Shown here: in pieces, positions 45,901 through 57,330 of the stretch
How positions within the stretch are numbered: the first letter of the stretch is position 1
Layout: every line of letters begins with the position of its first letter
Source of the DNA: Peromyscus leucopus
Taxonomy: Eukaryota > Chordata > Mammalia > Rodentia > Cricetidae
Assembly (NCBI RefSeq): GCF_004664715.2
Contig: NC_051070.1
Span: forward strand, 68,124,700 to 68,188,699
Direction: 5' to 3'
DNA: 64,000 nucleotides
Position numbers and translations under genes: made by a program
The notes under the pieces: model-generated
What the model was told of the DNA's origin: nothing
Database searches by the model: none
The model's input: the letters and a program-made list of their open reading frames with translations, nothing else

Positions 45901-46497
45901 CTCCAGTATTCTTGTGTCACCTTTTGTCTTAAATCTTTTTTTTGGGGGGGGGTGAGTATTTGGATGCTGGATTTCTGTTGGTTTTGAGGCTCTAACTTCA
46001 ATCTTTGGTCACGCATCTCATTACCTCCGAAAAGAGATTGTTAGCCATGTTTCCTTGTTCCTTCTTGAGCTCACAGCCGGGTCGGGGGGCAGCTCAAATG
46101 GTTCCATAGGCTTCTTCTCGCCTTGGCTCCACCCGCCTGCCCTAAGCCCTGGGGCCCACGGCTGTCACTGCCAGAGCTGACCAGCCCTTTCCCACAGGTT
46201 CTAGACGTGGCTCCCGAGCTCTTGCGCATCTGCAGCCTGATTCTGGCGGACAACAGAATCCCGCCAGGTGAGGTGACCACAGTCACGGCTCAGGGCAGGG
46301 GGAAGTGGGGGCGGCGGGCGGCGGGACCCCGCCCCTCATCGGGCCCCCTCGCTACACTCTACCCAGACACCAAGGCGGCGCTGCTGCTGCTCCTGACCTT
46401 CCTGGCCAAACAGCACGCCGACAGCTTCCACGCGGCCCTGGGCTCACTGCCCGCTAACAAAGCTGAGGAACTCCAGGCCATGCTGGGCCTCACCTAG
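36926..46497 (+). CDS. IPO4: Importin-4
   Basis: A HEAT-repeat karyopherin-beta that imports histones H3/H4, ribosomal protein S3a and other cargo with RanGTP. Exons by eye: 36926-36994, 37082-37168, 37316-37395, 37481-37522, 37833-37962, 38047-38226, 38486-38551, 38638-38739, 38825-38908, 39124-39288, 39886-39939, 40093-40202, 40634-40742, 40926-41055, 41272-41385, 41480-41593, 41825-41945, 42094-42205, 42317-42435, 42882-42959, 43061-43118, 43209-43314, 43395-43588, 43717-43767, 44128-44253, 44366-44574, 44688-44820, 44920-45024, 46198-46267, 46367-46497. Total 1082 aa, the mouse length. The importin-beta N-terminal domain spans about residues 20-90. Two acidic loops are visible (one after LLFDDE and one after ACQDTEE). 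Intron 2 starts GC, not GT. All other borders are GT-AG. Confidence 0.97.
39690..39800 (+). repeat. Old B1-like SINE in IPO4 intron
   Basis: Forward, diverged: cagctcccagcactggggag and aggatcgtgagcttcaggcc. Confidence 0.6.
40300..40412 (-). repeat. B1 SINE in IPO4 intron
   Basis: Reverse copy: tgagacagggtctcactata to gggattaaaggcgtgcgccg. Confidence 0.85.
42475..42795 (+). repeat. Two forward B1 SINEs in IPO4 intron
   Basis: Copies at about 42475-42630 and 42650-42795, in tandem, each with a gagaaaccctgtct-type end. Confidence 0.9.
45150..45300 (-). repeat. B1 SINE in IPO4 intron
   Basis: Reverse copy: ttcgagacagggtttctctg to gggattaaaggcgtgcgcca. Confidence 0.9.
45740..45897 (-). repeat. 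B1 SINE in IPO4 intron
   Basis: Reverse copy ending in a run of CCGCCGCCGCC at its head. Confidence 0.9.
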
Positions 46498-46663
46498 ACT
46501 GCGGGCTCCCGCCGGGCCCCCCCTCGGGCCCGAAGACTACCAGTCGGCCCAGGCCCAGCTCATCTCACCAAAGACTGTATCATCGGAAGTCAATCCTGCT
46601 TGCTGTCTTACCGGGTGTCTCTGGGGCTGGATCTATACAAGCAGAGCTGTGACATCATACTGT

Positions 46664-46669
46664 AATAAA
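46664..46669 (+). terminator. IPO4: IPO4 poly(A) signal AATAAA
   Basis: Canonical hexamer 167 nt after the IPO4 stop, followed by T/G-containing sequence. Confidence 0.85.
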
Positions 46670-46794
46670 GGCAGCTTGCTCCCTGCTCGGACACTAGCAC
46701 TGAGAGCGTGAAGGCTAGAGGTGTGTGTTCAGAAATGAGACGGGCAAGGGGCTGGAGTGTCTCAGCCCCGAAGGCCGCACACTCTTCCTGCAGA

Positions 46795-46955
46795 AGACGG
46801 GACTGGAGTTCCTAGGACCCACACTAGATGGCGCCAAACTGTCTTTAATTCCAGCTCCAGGGGTTCACTGCCCCCTTGTGGCCTTCCCAGACAACTGCAC
46901 TCATTTGCACGTTCAACATACACACGTAATTTAAAAATAAATCTCTGAAAAAAAA
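46795..46955. repeat. Diverged B2-like SINE between IPO4 and REC8
   Basis: Text such as ctggagttcctaggacccac and an aattta aaaataaatctc end look like an old B2 piece. The two genes converge here, with about 500 bp between their stop codons. Confidence 0.45.
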
Positions 46956-46987
46956 TGTCAGGCAAAGTCCAGTGAGGTAGGCTATGG

Positions 46988-46993
46988 TTTAAT
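46988..46993 (-). terminator. REC8: REC8 poly(A) signal ATTAAA
   Basis: TTTAAT on the + strand reads ATTAAA on the minus strand, only 8 nt after the REC8 stop. This would give a very short 3' UTR. Confidence 0.55.
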
Positions 46994-47001
46994 GAACTTG
47001 C

Positions 47002-50000
47002 TCAGTGGACTCTGGGTCCCAGATGAATCAGGAGGCGCCCATATGGCTTCTCTTGTTCTACATGAAGGATCTTCTGTGCGGACAGTACTAGTTGGGAAAG
47101 GAGAAGGCAGGTCACACAGTCACTATGGTGACGAGTGTGCTGTAGCAGGGTCTGGCCGGTCTGCCCCTGTCTTTCTTGGCCTACACTCACCCAGGAGCAG
47201 GTAGAAGACCCGAGAAGCCAACTTGCGGGGGCTGAGAGGGGGCACCAGGCTGCTGAAGTCAGGCACCCTGTTGGCCTGCCACTCCAGGGCTACGGCCCTG
47301 CGGGGTTGAGGACGGTCAGCTGGGGTTAACAGACTACCCCCCCCCCCAGGGACCCCTCTCTCGTACCTAAACACAGCCTCGGAAGTGAGCAGCTCCGGCT
47401 CTGGAGGCATCTCCACGGGCGCTTCCGGGAGTTCAGGCAGCATGGGCAGTGCAGGGGCCTCTGGCTGCCCCTCCTCCATCCAGGCCCTGGGAGAGCGAGG
47501 GAGGAGGCAGCTCAGGGAAGGGGTGGGTGGCCGCCACAGGGACACCAAGCAGGGCCGCTGTGGGTCTGAGCTGGCGCCACCTGGCTGCTTACCACCGTTC
47601 TTCTGGGGGGATGAGGCTAGTGCGGGACTTTTCCTCTTCAGCTGCTTCCAGGGAGAGCTCTGTCGAGGGAGAGAGCATTTGGGGGTCTGCTTGGCTCTAA
47701 GGGGCCACGCTGGGGGTGTGACATGCACAAAGGCCTTGGGTTCAGGCCTCGGGGCCACAGAGCTCCCCTCCCCACATTCTGGAGCCTAGTATAGACTTGT
47801 GCCAAGTGGGAGCGCGGGAGAATCAAGTCTGGGCCTCCTTAATGTTCAGCACGGCCCTCCCTGTCCGAACCAGCCTCAGCCGCTGGGGTGCTCGCTTCCC
47901 GAGGCTGGTTAGGACGGTGGTTCCCACCTGCCCCTCTTGTTGCAAGCGCCTACCTGAAGAGAGCATGAGGGGACCACTGGGCTCCTGGGCCTCCCTCAGA
48001 ACCTGCGGGTGGGAGAGCAAGACCTGAGACCCAAGCACCGGTCAGGGTCTTGGTCTGGTGAGCCAGCTGGTGCACACCAGGAGGACGTCGGCTAGAGCTT
48101 GCCAGAGCCGAGGGGGCTTCCAGGGCGTGGTGGAGGTGATTACCTCGATCTCACTCAGCCCTTCGGTCTTTCTTCGGTCCTCCTCGTCCGCCACGCCCCT
48201 CTCCTCAGCTGCCTCTACAGGCTCCAGGGGTGGCCTCTGTCTGAGCATCCTTGGGGGCACCTGGGCACAGCGGGTCCAGAACGCTAGTAGTTCCGGGGCC
48301 AGCCAGCCAGCTGAGGACGAAGAGAGAGGTTTCGGTCATAAGGCTGAGGAGGCCAGGTTCTGAAGATCCCGCCTGCCCCACGGTCACCGTTCTTACAGAC
48401 AGTTGGGGTTCCGAAGAGCTCCGCCGGGCTTGTGATCATCCTTTCGGGCTGGACCACGGGCTGCAAGAGGGTGAGCGGCCCCTTATGAGAGCGCCACTCT
48501 TCACTGCACGGTTCCCAGGGCCCACGCCTCTGCAGGCTCGTGACCTGGCCCATATGCTTGTGGCTAAAAGGGTAGATGGTAACCTGGTGTCTGTGGATAA
48601 CCTGGGTATTTGCAATCCCACACACACGCACTTTCTAGGAAGCAGGGCCTTCTGTTGTACTCCCAGGGCCGCTCGGGCGTTCAGAAGTCCAGCCAGACCT
48701 GCGTCCCTCTGCTCCCTGGGGGGAACTTGAGCCGCACTCACATACTCCGAGCAGTGAACTCCGGGCTGTAATTGTTCCTCAAATTTCTCCCGGGAGATCT
48801 GAGTCTCCTTGTCCCAGAATAGTAACTGGCGGCGTCGGCGGCGTCGGGCAGGTCGCCTCAGGGGAGACGGGGGCCTCTTCTGGAGTAGAAGGAGAGGCTA
48901 GGGCCAGGCTGTCCATCTCCCCTTTCCAGGGGACTCCCAGTGGCCCCCCACTCTGCCCCTGTCAGTTGTCTGGGGAAGCTGGGGTAAGGTCCCTTCGTAA
49001 CTCCTAGCTTACTCAAAGGTTCCTATTGGGAAGAGAAGCCACACCATGAGGTAGGGAAGGGACAGCTTTTACTGTGTAGGCAAAATCCTCACGGTAGACT
49101 AGCAATGGCCATGGGCTTCCGGACAAAGATTTAGGACGGGAAGATAAAGAGGGATGCAGCCCAGGGAAGAACCTACTCACCTCTGGACTAGGCGGGGCAG
49201 GTAGACGCAGCTCCCGAGGCGGGGTCACCTCTGCAACAAGACCCATAAGCCCCCCCTCCACTGGTTTGTTTGTTTGTTTGTTTGTTAAGACAAGGTCTGG
49301 CAGGGCTGGAGAGATGGCTGAGAGGTTAAGAGCACCGACTGCTCTTCCAGAAGACCTGGGTTCAATTCCCAGCACCCACATGGCAGCTCACAGTTGTCTG
49401 TAACTCCAGTTCCAGAGGACGAAACACCCATGGCAAACACCAACACAAGGTCTGGCACTCTAGCCCCAGAGGGTTTTTGGCAATCCTGCCCCAACCCGTT
49501 TCTGGAGTGACTGGGCTACCGGTGTTTAATCTCCGAATTTCATTAGTCCCTTCACTCTTTGTTTGTTTGTTTTTTGTTTTCAGAGAGAGGGTTTCTTTGT
49601 GGAGCCCTGGATGTCCTGGAACTCACTTTGTAGATCAGGCTGGCCTCGAACTCCTCACAGAGATCGCAAACCCTGGGATTAAAGGCCTGCACCACCACCA
49701 CTGGGCTAGACCCTTCATTCTTGGAGCTACAGACAGTGTCTTCCTCAGGGTAGGGTAAGGACTTGGGTCTCTGCAAGTGTCCGAGTCTTCCCAAGGTGAT
49801 GGACACTCACCCGTGAGGAGGGCCCCTGGCTCCCAGCCTGTCAACTTCTGTACCTCGGGAGGGAAGACCTGGCCTGGAGGTGCTTCTCCTGTCTCTTCAA
49901 CCCTGAGGGGAAACAGGCAGATAAGGAAACCCTTCCCAGCAATGACCCCTTACCTGGTACAGGGATTCCTGCCCTTACTGTGCAGGGGCTGGAGGTGAGA

Positions 50001-53000
50001 GGGAGGGGACCACACCATCACCCTCCAGGGCCCGGGGTTCTTCCTTGGATTCTGCGGAGAGAGGATCAGAACACTCAGGAGAGAGAAGGACGGGGCCCTG
50101 TCCACTCCCAGGCTGGCTGGGCGGGGACCTGACCATCCAGTGCCGGGGCCGCCCTCCGCAGCCGGCCTCGCCGCCGCCGCTGCTCCTCCAGCAGTATGGC
50201 GTCGTCTTCCTCGGCGATCAGCAGGTCCAAATCTCCTCGACTGATCTCTGGGAGATCCTGCTCTCCCTACGGAGAGAGGGAAAGAGTGGATTTTTGAGGT
50301 TGAGCCCAAGGAAGCCCAGCGGGTACTCAGGGGACGGGGTGTCGGGGTGGGGGAAGTGGAAACGGAAGGCAGAACTTCAGGGATGCGTCGGGGCCGCACT
50401 GGAGCCCTGGGTTTCCGGGGAAACTCACCTCAATCCGCAACATGCGTATGGGCTCTGCCTCCTGTAGGGTGATGATCTCAGGAGACTGCACAGTGGCTAA
50501 GGGCCTGTCTGGAGGGGTGGGAAAGTCACAGCAGCCCTCCTACTTCTTTCCAAGTTGTTGGGGCAAAAGCATGGACTTTGGAGACCGAGAGTCGGACCCA
50601 GTAGGTTAGTTACCAGCAAATACTCCAAGTGCATTTCTTTTTTTTGTTATTGAGACACGTCTCACTACGTAGACCAGGTTGGCCTCAAACTAAGAGACCT
50701 TGCCTGCCTCTGCCACTGCTGAGATTAAAGGTGGGCAATCACCACACCCGGCCTCCAAGTTCATTTCTTAACCTTTGTGAGCCTTGCTTCCCTTATCCTT
50801 AAAATGGAGAGGATAATTCTGACCTCATTTGGACTCTTTTTTAAAGATTTATCTTAATTATTAATTATGTAAATGTGTATACGTCTCTATGTGGGTACAT
50901 GGGTGCCAGTGTGTCAGATCCTCTGGCGGCAGAGTTATAGGTGGTTGTGAGCCACTGTGTGGGTGCTGGGAACTGAACCTGGGTCCTCTGTCTGAGCAGT
51001 CAGTACTCTTAACCACTGAGCCAGTTTGCCAGCCCCCGGCTTTGAACTCTTGGTCTTCCTGCCTCTACTTTCTGAGTGCTGGGATAACAGATGTCCATGT
51101 CTCCCCTACACACCCCCAAAAAAGGAAATGTTGAAATGGTTTCCTAACCAGTCTAGGCTGGCCTTGAACTCAGTCTGTAACCCAGGCAGGTTATAAAACT
51201 TGCAGTTTATATAAACTATGTATCTAAGTTATATAAACTTGCAGTCTTCCCACCTCAGCCTCCAAAGGAAGTGGAATTCCAGGCATGTGTCCCCGGGCCT
51301 GCCTGGGCCTGCCTCTTAAAGAGTCATTTACTCAGCTCCCTATGCCTTTCATCAGAACGGCCCGCCCAGCTGACCTGGTCCGGTGACTTCAGGAGGAGTC
51401 TCCTTACCAGTTTTCTCTGGGGTCACAGCCTCCAAAAGGTGTCGAATCTTTGGGAAGAGATTGGGGACAAAAGGTAGGTCTCAGCTCAGCCCTCTAAGTC
51501 CTCACTTTCAAAACATTCAGTGGACACCGGACACCAGTCTGCCAGCCTCTCTTTATATTTTTTTAATTTTAGAATTTTTGCTTTCTTCTTATTTATTTTT
51601 GAGACAGGTCTCACCGTGTAACTCAGGTTGGCCTAAAAAAATTTTTTTTTAAGATTTTATATATCTATGTGTGTACGCATGCATCCTTGGAGGCCAGAAG
51701 ACAGAGTTGGATGTTGGATCCCTGCAGCTGGAGTTAGGGGTGGCTGAAAGCTGGCGGTGAAGTCCTGTCCTCTGTAAGAGCAGGACACTCGGAACCACTG
51801 GGCCATGGCTCCAACCCAACCCCACCCCTGCTTAAACTTTGGACAGCCCTCCTTGAAACTCTCGAGGTCTTTTTTTTTTTTTTTTTTTTTTTGATTTTTC
51901 GAGACAGGGTTTCTCTTGTGTAGCTTTGCGCCTTTCCTGGAACTCACTTGGTAGCCCAGGCTGGCCTTGAACTCACAGAGATCCGCCTGCCTCTGCCTCC
52001 CGAGTGCTGGGATTAAAGGCATGCACCACCACCGCCCGGCGAAACTCTTGAGTTCTTAAATTAGCTTATATCACTACATCCAGCGTGTGTGTGTCTGTCT
52101 GTCTGTCTGTGTGTGTGCGCGCGCGCGCGCGTGTTCGAGAGTTTTCAGAACTGGGAATCAAACCTAGGGCTTTGTGCATGTTAAGCAAACACTGGGCGTC
52201 ACCTCGAGCCCTAAATGAAGCCTTTGTGCCCTGTGACATCAGTATGCCATAAAGTCACCAGCCTAACTGTGGGTTGTCCCTCCTGTCCCTGGCCTGGCCT
52301 CCCCCCAGTGTGTCACCTTGTCAGTTTGTGCAAAAAGTACCGCAGCATCCACACATCAACTGCTGTTGTGGACAGAGATGAAGAGAAAGGATTCTTGGGT
52401 GGATGGTGGTGGGGACAAGTCTGTGTGCGATGCCAGCAGAGCCGATGAAAAGGTCAGAGCAGGCTCAGATGCCAACCATCACTTGCTTTGGGCTTCAAGT
52501 GGGATAATGAGTTCACGGAAAGGGCGGCATTCGACTAAGTCTGTGAGGATCAGTAGGCCCTGACTAGCAGAGAACGGAGAGCCATGCTTGGTGGGTTGAG
52601 AAACGTATTTTCACAAGCAGATGTGGCATTTGGGGGACATGGGAAATGGGCTGCTGTTTGGTAGCTAAGGATGCCTAGAGAAGAGAAGAGAATGGGGCTG
52701 GGTACCACTAAACCCAGGCACCAAGATCCGTCGATGCTAGTACTCTGTGCATTCAGGACCAGCTGCTTGAATGAGACACCAGAGACTGGAGCACTGTCTA
52801 AGCTGTGGGGGCGAGGGGAGAGGCCAGGGAAGAAAAACCACCATCTAGATTCGGGTCTCAGGGGTGGGGACAGTGGAGACGGGAAGAACGCCTCTCCCGG
52901 GGAAACCGTTCTCTCAGGCTGACTCTAAGTCAGCGCGTGCTTACATGTTCACACCCACCCATCCCCTTGCTCCATGGCCTCTTACGGAAACCTCTGGCAG

Positions 53001-53965
53001 GGTCCCACCCCAAACCTCAGTGTCAGGTTGACGCAAGGACACAACACTCCCTTCTGATTGTCGTCTCGTGACTCCTGAGGTGATCTAGAGAGGCGAGCCC
53101 TACCTGAGGAATATCAAATGGACTGGGAAGTCTGGGATCCACAGACATCGTCCCAAAAAACGGTTCCGGGGCATCTTCCAGTGTCTCCATCATGGCCAGG
53201 CAGTTGGGAAGAAGCAAGCTGGGTCTGGGAGAGAATGTGGGATGTCAAGGACGAGGCTGGGAGTGGGTGGGATGGCTCAGCAGGCGCTGCCACCAGGACA
53301 CCCCCCCCAAAAAAAAAAAAAATAGAGGCTGAGACCAAGCAGGTCTGGATGGCCCCAGTTCCAGGGACTCACAGGTCAGCCTCCTCCATATCAATCCGAA
53401 TCCGCAGCTGGGCCCGGTGAAGATGCTCCAGGATGTGCTGGATGTCTTCTGTGGGCAGAGGAGGAGGAAAGAACCAGCTCAGGCACGGGCCGTTCCGCTC
53501 TCGCCCACCCCCAGGGTCCCCAGCCTTACCCACAAGGTACTGGCACTGCTGTGAGTACACCCTGATCACACCAATCTGAAGCTGGGCGGAGAGGTAGAGG
53601 GAGAAGCGGGGCCGGGGCAGCCCGGGCATCGGAGGTTGGACTCGCACCAGCACATAATTGAGGATTTCCTCACTGGGAGAACAACAGGCTCTGATCAGTG
53701 CGGCCACTCACAGGAGCTCCCGAACCAGAGACCCCTCCCTCTTTCCTGGGTCTTACCAGGTCTTCACCACGTTCACTTTCAGGTATTCGCGCTTCACCAG
53801 CCGGCTGCCTCGGGTTGCCGCCAGCCTGGAGGGGTGGGGACGGGTATGGCCTGTCAAACTGAGATGCCCACTGCGTGGCTCCTGGCGTCGGCCACCAGCC
53901 CTGGCTTACCAGATCGTGGAGAAGCAGCCTGTGTGGCGCTGAAGCACGTTGGGATAGTAGAACAT
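47002..53965 (-). CDS. REC8: Meiotic cohesin kleisin subunit REC8
   Basis: REC8 is the meiosis-specific alpha-kleisin that closes the SMC1-SMC3 ring and is cut by separase. Exons in transcript order: 53965-53910, 53825-53757, 53672-53530, 53448-53373, 53224-53104, 51447-51408, 50508-50429, 50266-50134, 50051-49979, 49902-49811, 49230-49181, 48879-48742, 48460-48397, 48310-48144, 48002-47954, 47659-47593, 47486-47367, 47297-47191, 47087-47002. They sum to 1731 nt, 576 aa; mouse is a little longer as I recall. The Rad21/Rec8 N domain is [19 protein letters not shown] onward, the Arg-rich [16 protein letters not shown] segment is mid-protein, and the SMC1-binding winged helix is at the end ([16 protein letters not shown]). 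The middle is Pro/Glu-rich and fast-evolving. Intron 5 is swollen by SINEs. Minor border errors are possible in the divergent exons. Confidence 0.95.
49258..49288. repeat. GTTT microsatellite and B2 in REC8 intron
   Basis: About six GTTT units, immediately followed by a forward B2 at 49300-49455. Confidence 0.8.
49300..49455 (+). repeat. B2 SINE in REC8 intron
   Basis: gggctggagagatggctgag head, then ttcaattcccagcacccac. It lies antisense to REC8. Confidence 0.9.
49558..49712 (-). repeat. B1 SINE in REC8 intron
   Basis: Reverse copy with GTTT-rich tail, gagggtttctttgtggagcc, and gggattaaaggcctgcacca head. Confidence 0.88.
50635..51110 (-). repeat. SINE cluster in REC8 intron 6
   Basis: Reverse B1 at about 50640-50755, reverse B2 at about 50843-51035, and B1-like debris to 51110. 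Confidence 0.82.
51645..52045 (-). repeat. B2 and B1 SINEs in REC8 intron 5
   Basis: Reverse B2 at about 51648-51822 and reverse B1 at 51868-52040 with a T-run of about 23 (poly-A tail). Confidence 0.88.
52085..52133. repeat. TG/CTGT/CG microsatellite in REC8 intron 5
   Basis: gtgtgtgt, then four CTGT units, then TG and CG dinucleotides to 52133. Confidence 0.9.
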
Positions 53966-54230
53966 CTTCGCTCGGTCTCACGCCCAGCACCAATCCCGTT
54001 TGGATCTCAATCCGAATTCTTTGGGACGCGGGATTCCCAGCACCATTGAAGAGCAGTAGGAATTTGGACAGGGGGCATGATGGATATGGATGCAAAAAGC
54101 CCAGTTAATAAGGCGGCCAGCCACTGGTAATTGAACTAGGAGATACCCAAACAGAGCCACAGGCGCTGGGCACCCCGCCTTCTGCCATTCCTGAGTAGGT
54201 CTGCACATCACTCGAGGGCGCGGAACTTAC

Positions 54231-54540
54231 CTTCTTCAGAACTGGCGTCCTGGACAGAGATGGGAGCTCTAAGGGAAGCCTGGCAGCGACAAAAGAGAGT
54301 CTTCAGGGAAGACTGAGTCCTCGGCGTCGAGCGTCGAGCGTCTGGACCTGGCTCTAGGTCCAGTCTCCCTCCGGCGGGACCAGGAGCACGCTCTCCAGGG
54401 CTTTGCGCCACGACAGCCAATGGGGAGCCGCGGAGGCGAAGCTCGGACTCCGGGTGCCTGGCAGCAAACCTCAGTTCCAGGCCATAGGCTCTTGGAGACT
54501 GATGGGGAGCCAATCAGGAGAATCCTGAGCGCTACCGGGG
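54231..54540 (-). promoter_or_regulatory. REC8: REC8 5' region with a candidate non-coding exon
   Basis: GC-rich, antisense to the + strand. A good donor on the minus strand (gaagaag/gtaagt, border 54231) may end a 5' UTR exon. The acceptor that would join it to the start exon is not clear. No TATA seen. Confidence 0.45.
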
Positions 54541-54559
54541 CATTGTGAGGTGTCCTGGC

Positions 54560-55440
54560 CAATGGGCTCTCGTTCTCTCGGGTAGTAACAAGGATTTCTC
54601 CAAGGGGTTCCGCTGGCCAATGAACGGGAAGAAAACCCAGTTTCTCCCTGGAGACAGCTTGCTAGCAGGGTAGCTACTAGAATGGGAGATGGGGTCACGT
54701 CAAGGGCAAATGCCCTGGCGCTGCTTATAATACAGAGATGCAAGGCACCCGTACCTTGCCTGTGCATGAGCCCTGTTCTTACCCCTCAACTCCACCAACC
54801 TGATTTTGTGCCCAGGAAGGACACAAAGTGTTGCACTAAGTGTGAGGTGGCCTTGTAATCACCACATGTCGACAAGGAAGACAACGGCCACAAGAGCTGT
54901 TAACTACAAGCTCCCGAAATCTCACCTGCCAGTTGGCGGGGAGGCACGTTCAGCCGAGGCAATGTAGACACTATCTCTAATCAAAAAGCAAAAACGGAGG
55001 CCAGGAGTGGTAGTGCACACCTTTCATCTCAGTAACAGGAGGAGCTCTATGAGTTTGAGACTAGCCGGGTCTACAGGCCAGTTAGGAAGCGATCGCAAAA
55101 CCCTGTCTCAGAAAAAAAAAACAAGTGACCCAAGGCTGGAGTGTAGCTCAGTAGTAGAGAGCTTGCCTGGAGCTCTCAGGACTGCAAAAACGGAAAGAAA
55201 AACAGCCTCTGATCCAAGCACTCAGGAGGCAGAGTCAGGCAAAGCCTGTGAGTCTGAGGCCACGAAGGTCTACACAGTGACTTCCAGGCTAAATAAAAAA
55301 CGAAGGTGTGTGCGTGCCTGCAATCTCAGTTCTTGGGGGGAAAAGCAGGAGTTGAAGGACAGCCTTCACATGACAGTGAGTTTAACACCAGCCTGGGCCA
55401 TGGTGAGACCCAGCTCAAAAACCTCAGAATTAACACAAAG
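54560..55440. other. REC8-IRF9 intergenic, SINE debris
   Basis: 54995-55110 is a diverged forward B1. 55130-55190 is an ID-like head (ggagtgtagctcagtagtag). 55200-55430 is more SINE debris. No gene. Confidence 0.5.
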
Positions 55441-55464
55441 TACGTGGGGTTTTGTTTGCTGTTC

Positions 55465-55554
55465 TTCTTTCTTTCCTTCCTTCTTTCTTTCCTTCCTTCC
55501 CTCCTTCTCTCTTTCTTTCTTTCTCTCTCTTTCCTTCCTTCTCTTTCTTTCCTT

Positions 55555-55609
<55 letters not shown>

Positions 55610-55740
55610 TTCTGATGTTGAGAAAGGTTTCTCTGTGTAGCCTTGGCTGTCCTGGAACTCTGTAGACCAGGCTGTCCCTGAACTCAGAGATCCACCTGCC
55701 TCTGCCTCCTGAGTGCCATGCCTGGCTCAAGGCATTAAAA
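55465..55740 (-). repeat. Pyrimidine microsatellite and B1 SINE
   Basis: 55465-55612 is (CTTT/CCTT)n then (CT)n, all pyrimidine, about 150 nt. It continues into a reverse B1 to about 55735, so it is a mutated SINE tail. Confidence 0.88.
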
Positions 55741-55802
55741 AAAAAAACAAAAAAAACAAAACAAAAAAAAAACCAGGAATTTAACTTTTTTTTCATATTT
55801 AT

Positions 55803-55841
55803 TTGTGTGTGTGTGTGCGCGCGCGCGCGCGCGCACGCACA

Positions 55842-55886
<45 letters not shown>

Positions 55887-55892
55887 GCGCAC
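55803..55892. repeat. (TG)n(CG)n(CA)n alternating palindrome
   Basis: About 90 nt of strict purine/pyrimidine alternation: TG units, then CG, then CA, then CG. The two arms are complementary. It could form a hairpin or Z-DNA. It lies inside a B2-like repeat tail. Confidence 0.9.
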
Positions 55893-56504
55893 CTAGGGCA
55901 TATCTGATCATCAGAGGACAATTCACTGGAGTCAGTTCATCCTTCTATCATGTGAGGCCTAGGGATTGAACCTGGAGCCCTTAGGCTTGGTAGCAGGTGC
56001 CTTTACCTATGAGCCATATTGTCAGCCCCTCAAATAACTTTTTATATAAATTAAGCATACGGATACTATGGTATCGAAGTCATAAATACCTTTTGCCCTG
56101 GTTCTCTGCCTTAGACTATCCGTTCCCGCCTTGGCTCCAGGGTAGGCTCTGATATTAAGACCCAGTTCTGTGGCAGCTGAACTGACCCTCTCTGTCCCCT
56201 TCAGCCTGGCACTCTTGGGAGCGGGGTTGCAGGTGTCCAGTCTATGTCTGACTTCTAGCTACACAAGTACAGTATTTGTCAAGTGGATGTTCAGTTGCCC
56301 TGTCTTTACAACTATGCATGGTCAAAACCAAGAGACTGAGAGGCAGAGTATAGTGACTCATACATGTAATCCCAGCACTGAGGGGAGGCTGAGGCAGGAA
56401 GACTGCCAGAGTTCAAGGCCATCCTGGGCCATACAGTAAGTTCAGCTTGGGTTAGTGGAGCCCTTGTCCTAACATGAGTCTTCTGAAACCTCAAAGCCAG
56501 TGAC

Positions 56505-56780
56505 TCAACTCACCCAGGAAAGCCACACCTCCTAATCATTCCCAAACAGTTCCACTGACTGAGCACACCAAGTATTCAATGTATGTGCTAGACGGTGGTA
56601 GCTCATGCCTTTAATACCAGCACTCAGGAGGTAGAGGCAGGCAGATCTCTGTGAGTTCGAGGCCAGCCTGGGCTACAGTTAGTTCCAGGACAGCCAAGGC
56701 TACACAGAGAGACCCTGTCTTGGGGAAAAAATAAAGTGTTCAGTGTCTGAGCATATGGAGGCCGCTCTCATTCAAACTCC
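56505..56780. repeat. Rodent dispersed repeat split by a B1
   Basis: Left part 56505-56580 (cctcctaatcattcccaaac) and right part 56740-56780 (ggccgctctcattcaaactc) are the same repeat type as 60-205. A forward B1 (56587-56733) sits between them. Confidence 0.75.
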
Positions 56781-57224
56781 CCAGTGGTTATAGTGCTGCT
56801 TGTCTGTAAGCCTCTCCTAGAGACGGACTCCCAATCCTTTCCCCAGTCTGGGGTGCCTGACACTTGGATGGAGGTCACTGGCCCTGGAAATACTAGGCCA
56901 AGTCTGAAGAACAAAATAGCAGGGTCAAGAATTGGAGGAAAGAGAGAACTCGAGCATGGCGGTATGGCCAGCATGGTGGTCTGTCTGTCACCCCAGCACT
57001 TAGGAGACTGGGGCAGGAGAATCACCTTGTGTTTGAGACTAGGCCCAGACAGCATTCTAGCTGGTCCTGCTGGCAAAGGAAAGCAAAGGAAGCTGAAGGT
57101 GTCACCAGGAAGAGAACCCAGGTACTGGGTACTCAAGTCTACACCTTTACAATTCCCCTGAAACCCCTGATACCTTCTCCAACATATCACAGACTGACCT
57201 CTCTTTTATAAAGCTTTTATTTAT

Positions 57225-57330
57225 TTTGTGGAGACAGGGTCACAATATGTCACCAAGGCTGGCCTTGAATTCAGTCTTCCTGCCTCTGCCTCCCATGTGC
57301 CAAGGTAACAAGTGTGCACTACCCCACACA
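57225..57330 (-). repeat. Old B1-like SINE
   Basis: ggagacagggtcacaatatg and cctgcctctgcctcccatg, reverse. Confidence 0.6.

Noticed and set aside
55326..55892. 188-codon minus frame rich in Arg-Glu, Lys and Cys-Val
   Set aside because: Translation of CT and TG/CA microsatellites plus a B1.
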